A stretch of DNA of 64,000 bases from an uncultured bacterium (lineage in GTDB: Bacteria > Verrucomicrobiota > Lentisphaeria > Victivallales > UBA1829): positions 81,142-145,141 of the forward strand of contig CACYZF010000006.1 in the NCBI GenBank assembly GCA_902778895.1, in the 5' to 3' direction. The position numbers and the translations under genes are program-made. Of the stretch, positions 48,964 through 58,609 are shown one piece after another. Within the stretch, counting starts at the first letter, position 1. The number at the start of each line of letters is the position of its first letter. The notes under the pieces were generated by a model. The model did no database searches, had not been told where the DNA came from, and worked only from the letters and a program-made list of their open reading frames with translations.

Positions 48964-51390
48964 ATGAAACAATTCATCCTCCCCGTTTGCATGGCCATCG
49001 CGGCGGCCGCCGCGGCAGCATCCTGTGCGAACGAAAACCAGTCAATGCTTGAACCGCAGAAGATCAATATGAGCAAATTCGAAGAAAAAAACGGGTTCCG
49101 GCTTGAAGAAAACGGCGTTATTACTTCCGTCGTCTTCTATTCGCCTGAAATCGTCCGCGTCACCAAGACCCCGTCGAACAGCACGAAAACGCCGTTTGTC
49201 ACGCCCACTGTCATCCTGAAGCCGGAAAAAGTTCAGGTCGAAGTCGAAAAGACCGACGCCGCATACACGGCGAAATCCTCCGCGGTGAGCGTCGTCCTGG
49301 ACCGCAAGACCGGCGCGATCTCGTTCGCGAAGCCGGACGGCACGCGCCTCCTCGCCGAGGACGCCGCCGCCCCGTTCAAGATGGCGCCTGTGGAGTATCC
49401 CAGCGGAAAGACGAACACGGTCACTGCCCGGTTCCGCGTGGATGCCGATGAGGAGATCTACGGGTTCGGTCAGCCGCAGAACGACAAGTTCTCCCAGCGC
49501 GGCAGCAAGTTCCCGATCCATCAGGGCTATCGCTTCGTCTCCGTCCCGATGTTCCAGACGGTCAAGGGATACGGCGTCTTCCTGGACAACCCGGCCAGCG
49601 GCGAGTTCGAGGAGAAGGACAACGTCCTGAACTTCATGTTCAAGGACGGCGAAAACCTGGACTACTATTTCATGTTCGGCGGCTCCACGGACGGCGTCGT
49701 CGCGCAGATGCGCAAGCTCACCGGCGACAGCCCGATGCAGGCGCTGTGGACGCTCGGGTTCTGGCAGAGCCGCGAACGCTACAAAACGCAGGCCGAGCTG
49801 CTCGAGGTCGTCGAGAAATACCGTCAGCTTCATATCCCGCTCGACGGCATCATTCAGGACTGGCAGTACTGGGGCGAGGACAACAACTTCTGGAACGCCA
49901 TGCAGTTCCTGAATCCGGGCTTCCCCGAGCCGAAAAAGATGTTCGACCGCGTCCATGAGCTGAACGCCCATGCCATGCTCGTGATCTGGCCCGACTTCGG
50001 ACAGAAGACCGAGCAGTTCAAAATCCTGAAGGAAAAAGGCCATCTCCTCGATATCGATACGTGGCCGAACGATACCTCCGTCGGCGGTTCCGGCGGCGCG
50101 CGTCCCTACGACCCCTACAGCAGGGAAGCCCGCGAAATCTACTGGAGCTATGCCAGAAAGCTGCTGGATTATGGTCCCGACGCCTGGTGGATGGACTCCA
50201 CCGAGCCGGACCACCACAACATCAAGGACGCCGACTTCGACCTCATGACGGAGCAGGGGACGTTCCGCCGCGTCCGCAATCTTTATCCCTTCATGACCAC
50301 CGGCAGCGTCTACGAGCACCAGCGCGCTGAGAATCCGGACGGCAAGCGCGTCTTCATCCTCACCCGCTGCGCCTATGCCGGTCAGCAGCGCTTCGGCACG
50401 AACACCTGGTCCGGCGACACTGTCACCAGCTGGGATTCCCTGAAAGACCAGATCGCCTGCGGCCTGAACATGAGTCTGGTCGGTCTGCCGTACTGGAACG
50501 CCGATATCGGCGGCTTCTTCCTCTGGAACTATCCGAACCGCAGCCGCAACATCTCCTTCTTTGAACTCTATGCCCGTTGGATGCAGTTCGGCGCGTTCAC
50601 GCCCATGATGCGCAGCCACGGCACGGACGGTCCGCGCGAGCTGTACTACTTCGGCAAGGAAGGCGACCCCGTGTACGATGCCATGCTCCGCGCCATCAAG
50701 ACGCGCTACGCGTTCATCCCGTACATTTACTCCATGATGCACGACGTCTCCGCGAACCGCGGCTCCATGATGCGCCCGCTCTTCGCCGACTTCCCCGCCG
50801 ACAAAAAGACGCACAAGCTCGATACCGAGTTCCTCTTCGGCAACTCCCTGCTCGTCGCCCCGGTCGTGAAGTCCATGTACCTCAGAAACAACCGCATTGA
50901 TGTCTCCGAGACGAAGAACTGGGACGTCTATCTGCCCGCCGGGTCCAAATTCATCGACTTCCACTCCGGCAAGTCCTATGAGGGCGGCCGCACCGTGACC
51001 ATCGCCGCTCCGCTCGACCTCGTGCCGCTGTTCGTGAAGGCCGGCAGCATCATCCCGGTCGCCGAGCCGGTCGAGTATGCCGAACAGAAGAAATGGGACG
51101 ACCTTGAAATCCGCGTCTATCCGGGCGCGAACGGCTCCTTCACGCTCTACGAGGACGAGTTCGATAATTATAACTACGAGAAGGGCGCGTTCAGCACCAT
51201 CGAGTTCACGTACAAGGACGGCACGCTCACCATCGGCGATGTTCAGGGATCCTTCCCCGGCATGCTGAAGGAACGCACGTTCCGCGTCGTCCTCGTGAAG
51301 GAAGGCTTTGGCGTCGAGGAGACCCGCACCCCGGCCGAACAGTGCAGGACCGTCAAATACTCCGGCAAATCCGTTTCCATCAAGCTCTGA
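48964..51390 (+). CDS. Glycoside hydrolase family 31, lipoprotein (alpha-xylosidase/alpha-glucosidase type)
   Basis: 808 residues. Lipoprotein signal ending in AAAAASC (Cys 20). N-terminal beta domain about 35-250 (EEIYGFGQPQNDKFSQRG), a (beta/alpha)8 barrel about 260-600, and C-terminal beta domains. The catalytic nucleophile is D411 in WWMDSTEPD and the acid/base is D485 in TWSGDT. The WMDxxEPD form and the overall layout fit alpha-xylosidases and related bacterial GH31 enzymes; alpha-glucosidase, or sulfoquinovosidase-like activity, cannot be excluded. Probably acts on oligosaccharides in the periplasm, complementing the GH2 enzyme. Monocistronic. Confidence 0.92.
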   Translation: MKQFILPVCMAIAAAAAAASCANENQSMLEPQKINMSKFEEKNGFRLEENGVITSVVFYSPEIVRVTKTPSNSTKTPFVTPTVILKPEKVQVEVEKTDAAYTAKSSAVSVVLDRKTGAISFAKPDGTRLLAEDAAAPFKMAPVEYPSGKTNTVTARFRVDADEEIYGFGQPQNDKFSQRGSKFPIHQGYRFVSVPMFQTVKGYGVFLDNPASGEFEEKDNVLNFMFKDGENLDYYFMFGGSTDGVVAQMRKLTGDSPMQALWTLGFWQSRERYKTQAELLEVVEKYRQLHIPLDGIIQDWQYWGEDNNFWNAMQFLNPGFPEPKKMFDRVHELNAHAMLVIWPDFGQKTEQFKILKEKGHLLDIDTWPNDTSVGGSGGARPYDPYSREAREIYWSYARKLLDYGPDAWWMDSTEPDHHNIKDADFDLMTEQGTFRRVRNLYPFMTTGSVYEHQRAENPDGKRVFILTRCAYAGQQRFGTNTWSGDTVTSWDSLKDQIACGLNMSLVGLPYWNADIGGFFLWNYPNRSRNISFFELYARWMQFGAFTPMMRSHGTDGPRELYYFGKEGDPVYDAMLRAIKTRYAFIPYIYSMMHDVSANRGSMMRPLFADFPADKKTHKLDTEFLFGNSLLVAPVVKSMYLRNNRIDVSETKNWDVYLPAGSKFIDFHSGKSYEGGRTVTIAAPLDLVPLFVKAGSIIPVAEPVEYAEQKKWDDLEIRVYPGANGSFTLYEDEFDNYNYEKGAFSTIEFTYKDGTLTIGDVQGSFPGMLKERTFRVVLVKEGFGVEETRTPAEQCRTVKYSGKSVSIKL

Positions 51391-51414
51391 CAAGTTTTGT
51401 CAGGCTTTTTGAAG

Positions 51415-51457
51415 CAGAAAGAAGGCCGTCCGGCTGTTGCCGGGCGGCCTTCTTTGT
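51415..51457. terminator. Bidirectional terminator between GH31 and cysE
   Basis: GAAGGCCGtCCGG-N6-CCGGgCGGCCTTC (51421-51452) with T-rich sequence on both strands; it serves the two convergent genes. Confidence 0.85.
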
Positions 51458-51510
51458 GTGTTGGATTTGAGGAGTGGGGAGCCGTTCGCCTGTTCCGGTT
51501 CCTGTTCCGG

Positions 51511-52446
51511 TTACGGACGCGGCTTAGTTTCGCTGGTCAGATCGGGCTTCGCGATGGTGATGCGCGTGCCCGGCTCGGTCGAATGCGTGAGCCACACATT
51601 GCCGCCGATCACGGATCCCTTTCCGATCACGACCGCGCCCAGGATGGTCGCTCCGGCGTAGATCGTGACGTTGTCCTCGATCGTCGGGTGGCGTTTCGCG
51701 CCCTTGATGATCATGCCGCAGGCGTCCTTCGGGAACGACAGCGCGCCGAGCGTGACGCCCTGATACAGCTTCACGTTGTCGCCGATCTCGGCGGTCTCGC
51801 CGATCACGACGCCTGTACCGTGGTCGATGAAGAACGCACGGCCGATCTTCGCGCCGGGGTGGATGTCGATCCCCGTGATACGGTGGGCGTATTCGCTCAT
51901 CATGCGCGGGATCATGGGGACCTTGCGCGTGAAGAGGGCGTGGGCGATGCGGTGGATGGTGATCGCGCGCAGCCCGGGATAGCTCATGATGACTTCCTGC
52001 TTGTTGCGGGCCGCGGGGTCGCCCTCGTAGGCGGCCTGCACGTCGGTCTTCATCACGTCGCGGATCATGGGCAGCTCGGCGAGGACTTCGGCCGCCACCG
52101 TTGTGGCTCGTGCCTTGCAGTCGCAGTTTTCATCGGCCGTCGTGCATGTGTAGCGGAACACGCGGCAGAGCAGGTCGGTCAGTCTGTGGTGCGACCGGAT
52201 GAGCAGATCCCCGACGGAGAACCGGATCGTGTCGGCGGATTCGGCCTCGCGTTCGGCGAATCCGGGGAAGATCAGCTCGATCAGATCGTCCAGGAGCTCC
52301 AGGATCTCGGCCTCGCGGGGCAGGTTCAGTCCCTCGGAATGGTTCACCCCGATCCCGTCGGCGTACGACGCGCAGAGGCGTTCGACCAGATCGTCGATCT
52401 GAGCTGGGCCGGGCGACTGCGGCTGATGTTTCGAGCAGGTTTTCAT
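51511..52446 (-). CDS. cysE: Serine O-acetyltransferase
   Basis: 311 residues. Makes O-acetylserine from serine and acetyl-CoA, the first step of cysteine synthesis. The N-terminal helical domain (about 20-180) is long, as in the EpsC/SAT type, and is followed by a left-handed beta-helix of hexapeptide repeats (DIHPGAKIGRAFFIDHGTGVVIGETAEIGDNVKLYQGVTLG in pieces about 192-235). GTG-VIGET and H-G-T residues of the active site are visible. AAAGGAA precedes the ATG. Last gene of a minus-strand operon after the lipoprotein and yicC. Confidence 0.93.
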   Translation of the reverse strand: MKTCSKHQPQSPGPAQIDDLVERLCASYADGIGVNHSEGLNLPREAEILELLDDLIELIFPGFAEREAESADTIRFSVGDLLIRSHHRLTDLLCRVFRYTCTTADENCDCKARATTVAAEVLAELPMIRDVMKTDVQAAYEGDPAARNKQEVIMSYPGLRAITIHRIAHALFTRKVPMIPRMMSEYAHRITGIDIHPGAKIGRAFFIDHGTGVVIGETAEIGDNVKLYQGVTLGALSFPKDACGMIIKGAKRHPTIEDNVTIYAGATILGAVVIGKGSVIGGNVWLTHSTEPGTRITIAKPDLTSETKPRP

Positions 52447-52498
52447 AGGGGGTGTTCCTTTCTGGTTTTATCGTAATGCGGAGGTGGTTTCCGCGCGG

Positions 52499-53374
52499 TC
52501 ATTCGATGTTCTGGATCTGCTCGCGGACTTTTTCCAGCCCGGTCTTCATCTCCACCACGAGCGGGGAGATATCGGCCGTTCCAGCTTTGTTTCCGAGCGT
52601 GTTGATCTCCCGGAACATCTCCTGCATCAGAAAATCGAGAGAGCGGCCGGGCGTGTTTCCGGCGGCGAGCGAACGGAAGTGGCTGAAATGGGCGTCGAGG
52701 CGCGTCAGCTCCTCGGTCACGTCCAACCGGTCGGCGAAGATCACGAATTCGCGGAGCATGCGTTCGTCGTCGGCTTCGGCGTTGAACCCGGCATCCTTCA
52801 GACGTTCGCGCATCCGGGCGGCCTGCTGTTCGGGCAGTCCGGGCGTGAGCGTGCGGATTTTCGCGACGATGGCCTCGAATTCGCCGATGCGTGCGAGGAT
52901 GTCGCGTTCGAGCGCGGCGCCCTCGGTTCGACGCATTTCGATGTGACGGGTCAGCGCTTCGTCGAATACGCCGAGCATGAACGTCTCGAACTCGGGATTC
53001 GAGCTGAGCGCGGAAACGGGAACCACAACGCCCGGCACAGCCAGGATCTGGCTGATGTTCAGAGAAGCGTCCAGGCCGTTCTTTTCGGCAGCGGCGCGCG
53101 CTTCCCGGATCACGGTGTTCAGGAACGCGTGGTCGATGCGGGAGGCAGCCGGAGCGTCCTCCAGATAATTCAGTTCGGCGCGGACCATGATGGAGCCGCG
53201 CGTGAGACGTTTTGCGAGGCGGGCGCGCAGGACGCCCTCATGGATCGCGAGCTCCTTCGGCAGCGAAAACTTCGCGTCGAACTGCTTGCGGTTCACGGAA
53301 GAGATCTCGAAACGGAGCGCTACGCCGTGGTCGACGCCTTCGGCGCGGCCGAATCCTGTCATGCTGTTCATCAT
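52499..53374 (-). CDS. yicC: YicC/YloC family endoribonuclease
   Basis: 291 residues. Starts MMNSMTGFGRAEG, the family signature; either of the two adjacent ATG codons may be used. The C-terminal DUF1732 block is present (AGNTPGRSLDFLMQEMFREINTLGNKA in pieces, about 240-270, and VEMKTGLEKVREQIQNIE at the end). YicC proteins are RNases that act on small RNAs. It lies 16 bp downstream of the lipoprotein gene and upstream of cysE on the same strand; the common partner gmk is not adjacent. Confidence 0.93.
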   Translation of the reverse strand: MMNSMTGFGRAEGVDHGVALRFEISSVNRKQFDAKFSLPKELAIHEGVLRARLAKRLTRGSIMVRAELNYLEDAPAASRIDHAFLNTVIREARAAAEKNGLDASLNISQILAVPGVVVPVSALSSNPEFETFMLGVFDEALTRHIEMRRTEGAALERDILARIGEFEAIVAKIRTLTPGLPEQQAARMRERLKDAGFNAEADDERMLREFVIFADRLDVTEELTRLDAHFSHFRSLAAGNTPGRSLDFLMQEMFREINTLGNKAGTADISPLVVEMKTGLEKVREQIQNIE

Positions 53375-53390
53375 AAGCCGGCAAACCTCA

Positions 53391-54326
53391 TCAATGGAAG
53401 ACAAACGATCCGCCTTCCGGCGACCTGTCGTAGCCGGGCCGGTCGAACGGATTGCGGGCCGGATCGGTCTGGGCCGGGAAGACAAGCGTCCTGGCGGGGA
53501 TCGTCTTCGGAATGGCGTCGATCTCCTCGCGGGTCAGACGGGCTCCGTCGAGTTTGGTAACCTCCATCAGCTCGGCGGTGCGGAGTTTCCATCCGGAGAA
53601 CGTGCCGCTCTTGGAGAATCCGGTCACGACGATGCACTGGAGCGGATCGTCGGCAGGCCACATAAGGGAGAGCTGCGTGTAGGACGAAGCGCCGGCGCCG
53701 GTGCTTTTGCCGTCGCGCTCGTTCTGGTATTCCTCCCAGGAGGTAAGTTTTTCCGGGTCCGTTTCGTCGGGATCGACCGGCAGGCGCGTGTAGACGGTCT
53801 CCGGTTTGTCAAAACGGACCCTGTTGAGCTCAGTCGTGGAGAGATATTGCATGTTGTTCCGGACAAACGCGGATGCGGTACTGGTCGCGCTCTTCAGGCC
53901 GGTGTCGCCCGGGTCGTAATGCTTCACGATCACGCGGTACGGCTCCCAGAACATCATGGAGCGCTCGCCTTCGCCCGCGACCACGACGCGCGCGCCGAGG
54001 TCAGGCGGATTCCATACCACGCAGCTGTGCATCAGATCGTGCTCGGGTGCGACGGGGAAACGCCGCACATCGTCGATCTCGATATGTCCGCTGTTTCCCG
54101 CGTCCAGCGGGATGACGTAACGGGGATAAATGATGTTTTCATAGATTTCCGGCTGTGTGAACCGGATGAAGTTCCGCTGGTTGTCCGACAGACCTTTCAG
54201 ATTGTCCAGCGCATAGGCGCGAGCACGCTCCACGGCGTTTTTCGTGTAGTCCGTCCTGCATCCCGTCAGGATGAGGACGGTCAGCGCGGCCATGATCGTG
54301 AATATGTTCAGCAAAAAGCGTTTCAT
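53391..54326 (-). CDS. Hypothetical lipoprotein
   Basis: 311 residues. Lipoprotein signal MKRFLLNIFTIMAALTVLILTGC with a clear lipobox (LTGC, Cys 23). The mature part is soluble alpha/beta with no motif I recognise; blocks such as NFIRFTQPEIYENI, HSCVVWNPPDLGARVVVAG and QCIVVTGFSKSGTFSGWKL look conserved but cannot be assigned. AGGAAA precedes the ATG; the longer frame overlaps the leader. First gene of the operon with yicC and cysE. Confidence 0.78.
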   Translation of the reverse strand: MKRFLLNIFTIMAALTVLILTGCRTDYTKNAVERARAYALDNLKGLSDNQRNFIRFTQPEIYENIIYPRYVIPLDAGNSGHIEIDDVRRFPVAPEHDLMHSCVVWNPPDLGARVVVAGEGERSMMFWEPYRVIVKHYDPGDTGLKSATSTASAFVRNNMQYLSTTELNRVRFDKPETVYTRLPVDPDETDPEKLTSWEEYQNERDGKSTGAGASSYTQLSLMWPADDPLQCIVVTGFSKSGTFSGWKLRTAELMEVTKLDGARLTREEIDAIPKTIPARTLVFPAQTDPARNPFDRPGYDRSPEGGSFVFH

Positions 54327-54432
54327 GAATGGTTTTCCTGTGTCGTTTGCATATGCCGGACAGATGAAATCCGTCACGGGAGCGCGTCTGGTTTCCCGCG
54401 CGCGCCTCCTCAGCTAATATCTTGAATAAAAT

Positions 54433-54460
54433 AATATAACCCCTTTTTTTTATCCTGCAA
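54433..54460 (-). promoter_or_regulatory. Promoter of the lipoprotein-yicC-cysE operon
   Basis: Minus strand: TTGCAG (54455-54460), 16-nt spacer, TATATT (54433-54438). Confidence 0.6.
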
Positions 54461-54503
54461 GGAAAAAACGGAAAAAGAACGGAAAACTTTGCACTTTTCC
54501 CTG

Positions 54504-54545
54504 CATAAAACGGAAGCGGCGGTCCGGACGAACCGGTCCCGCCGC
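54504..54545 (-). terminator. Terminator of the prs-...-dnaB-bamA gene run
   Basis: Minus strand: GCGGCGG-gga-CCGG... stem with CCGCCGC, then TTCCGTTTT, 25 bp after the bamA stop. Confidence 0.8.
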
Positions 54546-54570
54546 GAAAACTCTGTTCTTCCGCCTTCCG

Positions 54571-56934
54571 TCAGCGTCCGCCGAGCGGAGAGAAGGAGAA
54601 GCCCATGTTGAAGTGGAAACGCAGCTTTCTGGAAACGCCTTCCTGATTGCAGACGATCGGGTAGGCCAGGTCCAGACGGATCGGCATGTTGATGCCCGGC
54701 ACCATGATGCGGAGACCGTAGCCGACGCCGACGTTCGGCTGGCTGATCGGCCCGAAATGGGCGCTGGTGGCGTCGCCGACATCGCAGAAGACCGCGCCTC
54801 GCAGGAACTTGTAGATGGGGTGGGACAGCTCCGCGGTGAAGAGATACATGAACTCGCCGCCGTAGTTGTCGTCGTTGTTATCCACCGGGCCGATGCTGCG
54901 GTACGGGAAGCCGCGCACGGAATCGCCGCCGCCCAGGAAGTACCGGTCGTACAGCGGCACCATGTCGCCGTTGAACGTTCCCATGGTTCCGATCTTCGCG
55001 CCCGTGGTCAGGACGAACCAGTCGTGCAGGAACGGGAAGTAGTTGACGGCGCGCAGTTCGAACTTGTAGTAGTCGTTGGAGGCGCCGAGTCCGCGTGTAG
55101 TCAGGTAGGTGTACGCGCCGATATCGTAGCCGGAGGTCGGGTTCGTGGCGCTGTCGCGCGTGTCGCGGCTCAGGGACATGAAGACGCGTCCGACGCGGCT
55201 GCCGCCCTTGGCGTCCTGGAAGATAGGCCCCATCTTCTTGTCCATGTCGAGGACGCGCACGTACTCGAACGTGTAGCCCGCGGTGACGGACGTGAAATCG
55301 TCGAAAATGCGTTTGGTGAGGGCCACGGTGAATCCGAGCCGCTGTTCGTTCCAGTCTTCATACAGCACCTCGCGCCAGTAGCCGGAGAGGTCGAAGCGGA
55401 GCGGGATGCCGAAGAGATACGGTTCCGTGAAGTCGGTCTGCACGTCGAAGTGCTCGATGCCGACGAGCGCGCCGATGCGGAGGCGCTGGCCGCCGCCCGT
55501 GAACCAGTTCATCGGGTCGGTGATATCCATGTTGGAGTGCCACAGTTGGATCGACCCGGCGAGGCCGTCGGAATCGCTCCAGCCGAAGCCCAGGTTGCCG
55601 CCCAGGAACTGTTTTTCCTCGACGTTCACGTAGATGTCCTTCTTGCCCGGTTCGGGCGAATCCATGGAGAGGATCTCCACGCCGTCGCCTTCGCCGTTCG
55701 CGGACTGGAAATAGCCCATGCCCATCAGGCGGCTCTTGCCGATGTCGAGCAGCTCCTTGTCCATCAGGTCGTCGGTTTCGAACGGGAGTTCGCGGCGGAT
55801 CACGTAGTCCTTGGTCCAGCGGTTGCCGGAGATGTAGACTTCGCCGATCGTGTACTGCGTGCCTTCCTGGATCTCGTATTCCACGTCCACGGAATGCGTG
55901 CTGTAGTCGGGATAGCGCACCGCGCGTGCCTGGAAATCCGCGAATCCAAGCGGGGAATACTTCGATTCCAGCGCCTTCAGGTCGCGGTCTTCACGGGTGC
56001 TGCTGTAGACCTCCTCCTCGCGGGCGGAGACCAGGGACATCAGCTCCTCTTCCGGGAATTCCTTTGCACCGATGATGCGGATGCTGTTGATGAAGTAGGG
56101 GTCGCCTTCTTCCACCACGAACTTCACATCGACCAGCTCGGGATCGTCCTCGTGTTCGGACACGACCACGTCGGTCACCTTGAAGTCGAGGTAGCCCTTC
56201 TGCCAGTAGAGTTCGCGCAGACGGAGCTTGTCGCGCGTGATGAAATCCTTGTCGTAGAGTCCGAGGTTCGGCTGCACCCCCATCCACGCCCACGGCATGA
56301 ACGAGAGCCATTTGGCGCTGCCGAAGAAATAGCGCGTTTCCAGCAGGCTCTTCACCTCGGACGGCTTGTAGACATCCATGCCCTCGAACTCAACGTTGTC
56401 GATGCGCACGCGCAGGTGTTCGGCGATGTTGAAGATCACCTTCACGCTGCTGTCGCCGTCGGCCTCCAGCGAGGAGTCGATCTGCGCTTCCGTGTAGCCT
56501 TTTTCCTCGTAGAATTTTCGCAGTTCGCGGGTGGATTCGATCTGCAGGGCGTCGTTCAGCGGCATATCCGTGCGGAGCTTCACGAGCTTCCGCAGCTCGT
56601 CGTCGCTGAACTTGCGGTTGCCCTTGAACGAGATTTCGGACACGTTTCTCTTCGCGGTGATACTGAAAACGACTTCCTTATTCCCGTTGGACAGATCTTT
56701 GACCTCGGAAACCACGTCCTCGAACATTCCCAGCGCGAAGAGACGGCGCACGTCCTCGTTCACGATGCGTTCGGAGTACGGCATGCCGGCCTTCGTCTGC
56801 GTGTTCATCTCGAAGATGTCTTCGGAGAGGGGATACGTTCCCTGCTGCAGGAAGACGACCCGGTCGATGCTCTGACCGAACGCGGACGCGGCAATCAGCA
56901 TTGCCAGCACTGTCACAAGCCGTTTGTATTTCAT
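54571..56934 (-). CDS. bamA: Outer membrane protein assembly factor BamA
   Basis: 787 residues, the length expected for five POTRA domains plus a 16-strand barrel. Signal peptide MKYKRLVTVLAMLIAASAFG. POTRA domains occupy about 25-420 (SEISFKGNRKFSDDELRKL opens one; INSIRIIGAKEFPEEELM another). The barrel carries the lid-lock motif VRGFPYRSIG near residue 675 and ends in a beta strand (FHFNMGFSFSPLGGR), though not with a C-terminal aromatic. Inserts outer-membrane proteins. It lies 26 bp after dnaB on the same strand and probably belongs to the prs-dnaB transcript. Proof of a Gram-negative envelope. Confidence 0.95.
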   Translation of the reverse strand: MKYKRLVTVLAMLIAASAFGQSIDRVVFLQQGTYPLSEDIFEMNTQTKAGMPYSERIVNEDVRRLFALGMFEDVVSEVKDLSNGNKEVVFSITAKRNVSEISFKGNRKFSDDELRKLVKLRTDMPLNDALQIESTRELRKFYEEKGYTEAQIDSSLEADGDSSVKVIFNIAEHLRVRIDNVEFEGMDVYKPSEVKSLLETRYFFGSAKWLSFMPWAWMGVQPNLGLYDKDFITRDKLRLRELYWQKGYLDFKVTDVVVSEHEDDPELVDVKFVVEEGDPYFINSIRIIGAKEFPEEELMSLVSAREEEVYSSTREDRDLKALESKYSPLGFADFQARAVRYPDYSTHSVDVEYEIQEGTQYTIGEVYISGNRWTKDYVIRRELPFETDDLMDKELLDIGKSRLMGMGYFQSANGEGDGVEILSMDSPEPGKKDIYVNVEEKQFLGGNLGFGWSDSDGLAGSIQLWHSNMDITDPMNWFTGGGQRLRIGALVGIEHFDVQTDFTEPYLFGIPLRFDLSGYWREVLYEDWNEQRLGFTVALTKRIFDDFTSVTAGYTFEYVRVLDMDKKMGPIFQDAKGGSRVGRVFMSLSRDTRDSATNPTSGYDIGAYTYLTTRGLGASNDYYKFELRAVNYFPFLHDWFVLTTGAKIGTMGTFNGDMVPLYDRYFLGGGDSVRGFPYRSIGPVDNNDDNYGGEFMYLFTAELSHPIYKFLRGAVFCDVGDATSAHFGPISQPNVGVGYGLRIMVPGINMPIRLDLAYPIVCNQEGVSRKLRFHFNMGFSFSPLGGR

Positions 56935-56960
56935 GTTTCGTTCTCCGGGATATGGTAACG

Positions 56961-58592
56961 TCAGGATTCCGGTTTCTGTTTCATGGACGCCGGGATGTCC
57001 TGTTCGCCGTATTTATGGGTGATCGAACGGAATTCCATGAGGCTCGGGAAGAAGTTCACCTTCACCTCGCCGGTCTTTCCGTTACGGTTCTTTTCAACTA
57101 AAAGCAGCGATTCCACCCCGTTCCGGGCGGCCTCGCGATTGTTTTCCTTGGCTTCGTCGCGGTCGCGGTGCAGGAAGATCACCACGTCCGCATCCTGCTC
57201 GATGGAGCCGGATTCGCGCAGATTGCTCAGTCTGGGACGCGCGGTCTTGTTGTTCGGCGTCTTTTCGACTTCGCGGTTCAGCTGGGACAGCACGAGGATC
57301 GGGATATCCAGATCCTTGGCGAGTTTTTTGATGCCGCCGGAAATGGCAGACACTTCCACCTGGCGGCCGTCGCGGGACGAAACGTCGCCCGCGCGCATGA
57401 GCTGCAGGTAGTCGATGATGATCAGATCCAGGCCGGCTTCGGATTCCTTCAGCTTGCGGGCTTTCGCGCGCAATTCGAAGATGGAGAGGCCGCCGGTCGG
57501 GTCGATGAAAAGATGTGCGTTGGACAGCGCTTCCGCGCCGCGGGAGAGCCTGTTGGTCTCCTCGATGTTGAAGCTGCCGTCCGAGATGGACGAAAGGGAC
57601 ACTTTCGATTCGGTGCAGAGGAGTCGCTGCGCCACCTGTTCCGCGCTCATTTCGAGCGAGAAGAACGCGACGCTTTTGACGTCCTTGCTTACGGGCTGCT
57701 GGTCGCGGTCCACGCGTTTGTCCGGCAGATTCCGCATCGCGATGTTGCGCGCGATGTTCAGCGCCAGCGCCGTCTTGCCGATGGACGGACGGGCCGCGAG
57801 CACGACCATTTCCTGTTTTTTCAGGCCGCCGCCGAGCAGTTTGTCGAGGTCGGAGAATCCGGTCGGGATGCCCGGCTCGATCCGCTTGTCCATCAGGGCG
57901 AGGAAATGGTTGAAGGCATCTTCGACGAGGTCGCCGATGCTCTTGATCTCGGAACGGACGAAGTCGTTGCGGACGGCGAAGAACGTCTGTTCGATCCCAT
58001 CCAGGAGTTCGTGGATTTCTTTTCCGCCGGGTTCCCGGCAGAGCTGAAGCGCGGACGTGCAGGCTCCGATCATTTCGCGGAGCATGGCCCACTGACGCAG
58101 GATGCCGCACCAGTTTTCCACGTTCGCGACGCTGCCGATGGACGACTGGATGTCCAGGAGCGCTTCGACGCCGCCGACCATTTCGAGCTTGCCGGAACGG
58201 CGCAGGTTGTCCTCGATCGAGAGCAGGTCGGGCGAGTCGTTGGGCGACTTGCTTTTGACCTCGAGAATGCTCTGGTAGATCGCGGCATGCTTCGGATCGC
58301 GGAACATGATCTTCGCGTTCCGCGCGAATCCGGTCAGTTCGCCGTCCGGGGCGTTCTTTCCCTGGGCGGAGGGGCGGATCCGCACGCCGAGCATGGCCGT
58401 GACGGTATTGATGCATCCCGGATCGGCCAGGATGCATGCGAGGACGGAGCGTTCCACCTCGTAGTCCGCGTAATCCGCGGCCTGCGGGATGGCGCCCGAA
58501 GAAGAGGAAGCGACCGAAACGGCGTTCCGGGAAGAATCCTCCCCGGAATTCGCCGCCCCGGCGCCTTTTGCATGATCGAAACGATCAGGCAT
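56961..58592 (-). CDS. dnaB: Replicative DNA helicase DnaB
   Basis: 543 residues. N-terminal DnaB domain (about 43-190, VERSVLACILADPGC) and RecA-like C-terminal domain: Walker A ARPSIGKTALALNIA (about 262-276), FFSLEMSAEQVAQRL, Walker B LDLIIIDYLQLM, and LSQLNREVE ... RPRLSNLRESGSIEQDAD. The N-terminal 40 residues are a Ser/Ala-rich extension, and residues about 65-100 hold an insertion relative to E. coli. No intein is seen. GGGAG precedes the ATG. It follows rplI directly, the common rpsF-ssb-rpsR-rplI-dnaB order. Confidence 0.96.
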   Translation of the reverse strand: MPDRFDHAKGAGAANSGEDSSRNAVSVASSSSGAIPQAADYADYEVERSVLACILADPGCINTVTAMLGVRIRPSAQGKNAPDGELTGFARNAKIMFRDPKHAAIYQSILEVKSKSPNDSPDLLSIEDNLRRSGKLEMVGGVEALLDIQSSIGSVANVENWCGILRQWAMLREMIGACTSALQLCREPGGKEIHELLDGIEQTFFAVRNDFVRSEIKSIGDLVEDAFNHFLALMDKRIEPGIPTGFSDLDKLLGGGLKKQEMVVLAARPSIGKTALALNIARNIAMRNLPDKRVDRDQQPVSKDVKSVAFFSLEMSAEQVAQRLLCTESKVSLSSISDGSFNIEETNRLSRGAEALSNAHLFIDPTGGLSIFELRAKARKLKESEAGLDLIIIDYLQLMRAGDVSSRDGRQVEVSAISGGIKKLAKDLDIPILVLSQLNREVEKTPNNKTARPRLSNLRESGSIEQDADVVIFLHRDRDEAKENNREAARNGVESLLLVEKNRNGKTGEVKVNFFPSLMEFRSITHKYGEQDIPASMKQKPES

Positions 58593-58609
58593 GAATCACT
58601 CCCGGCGCA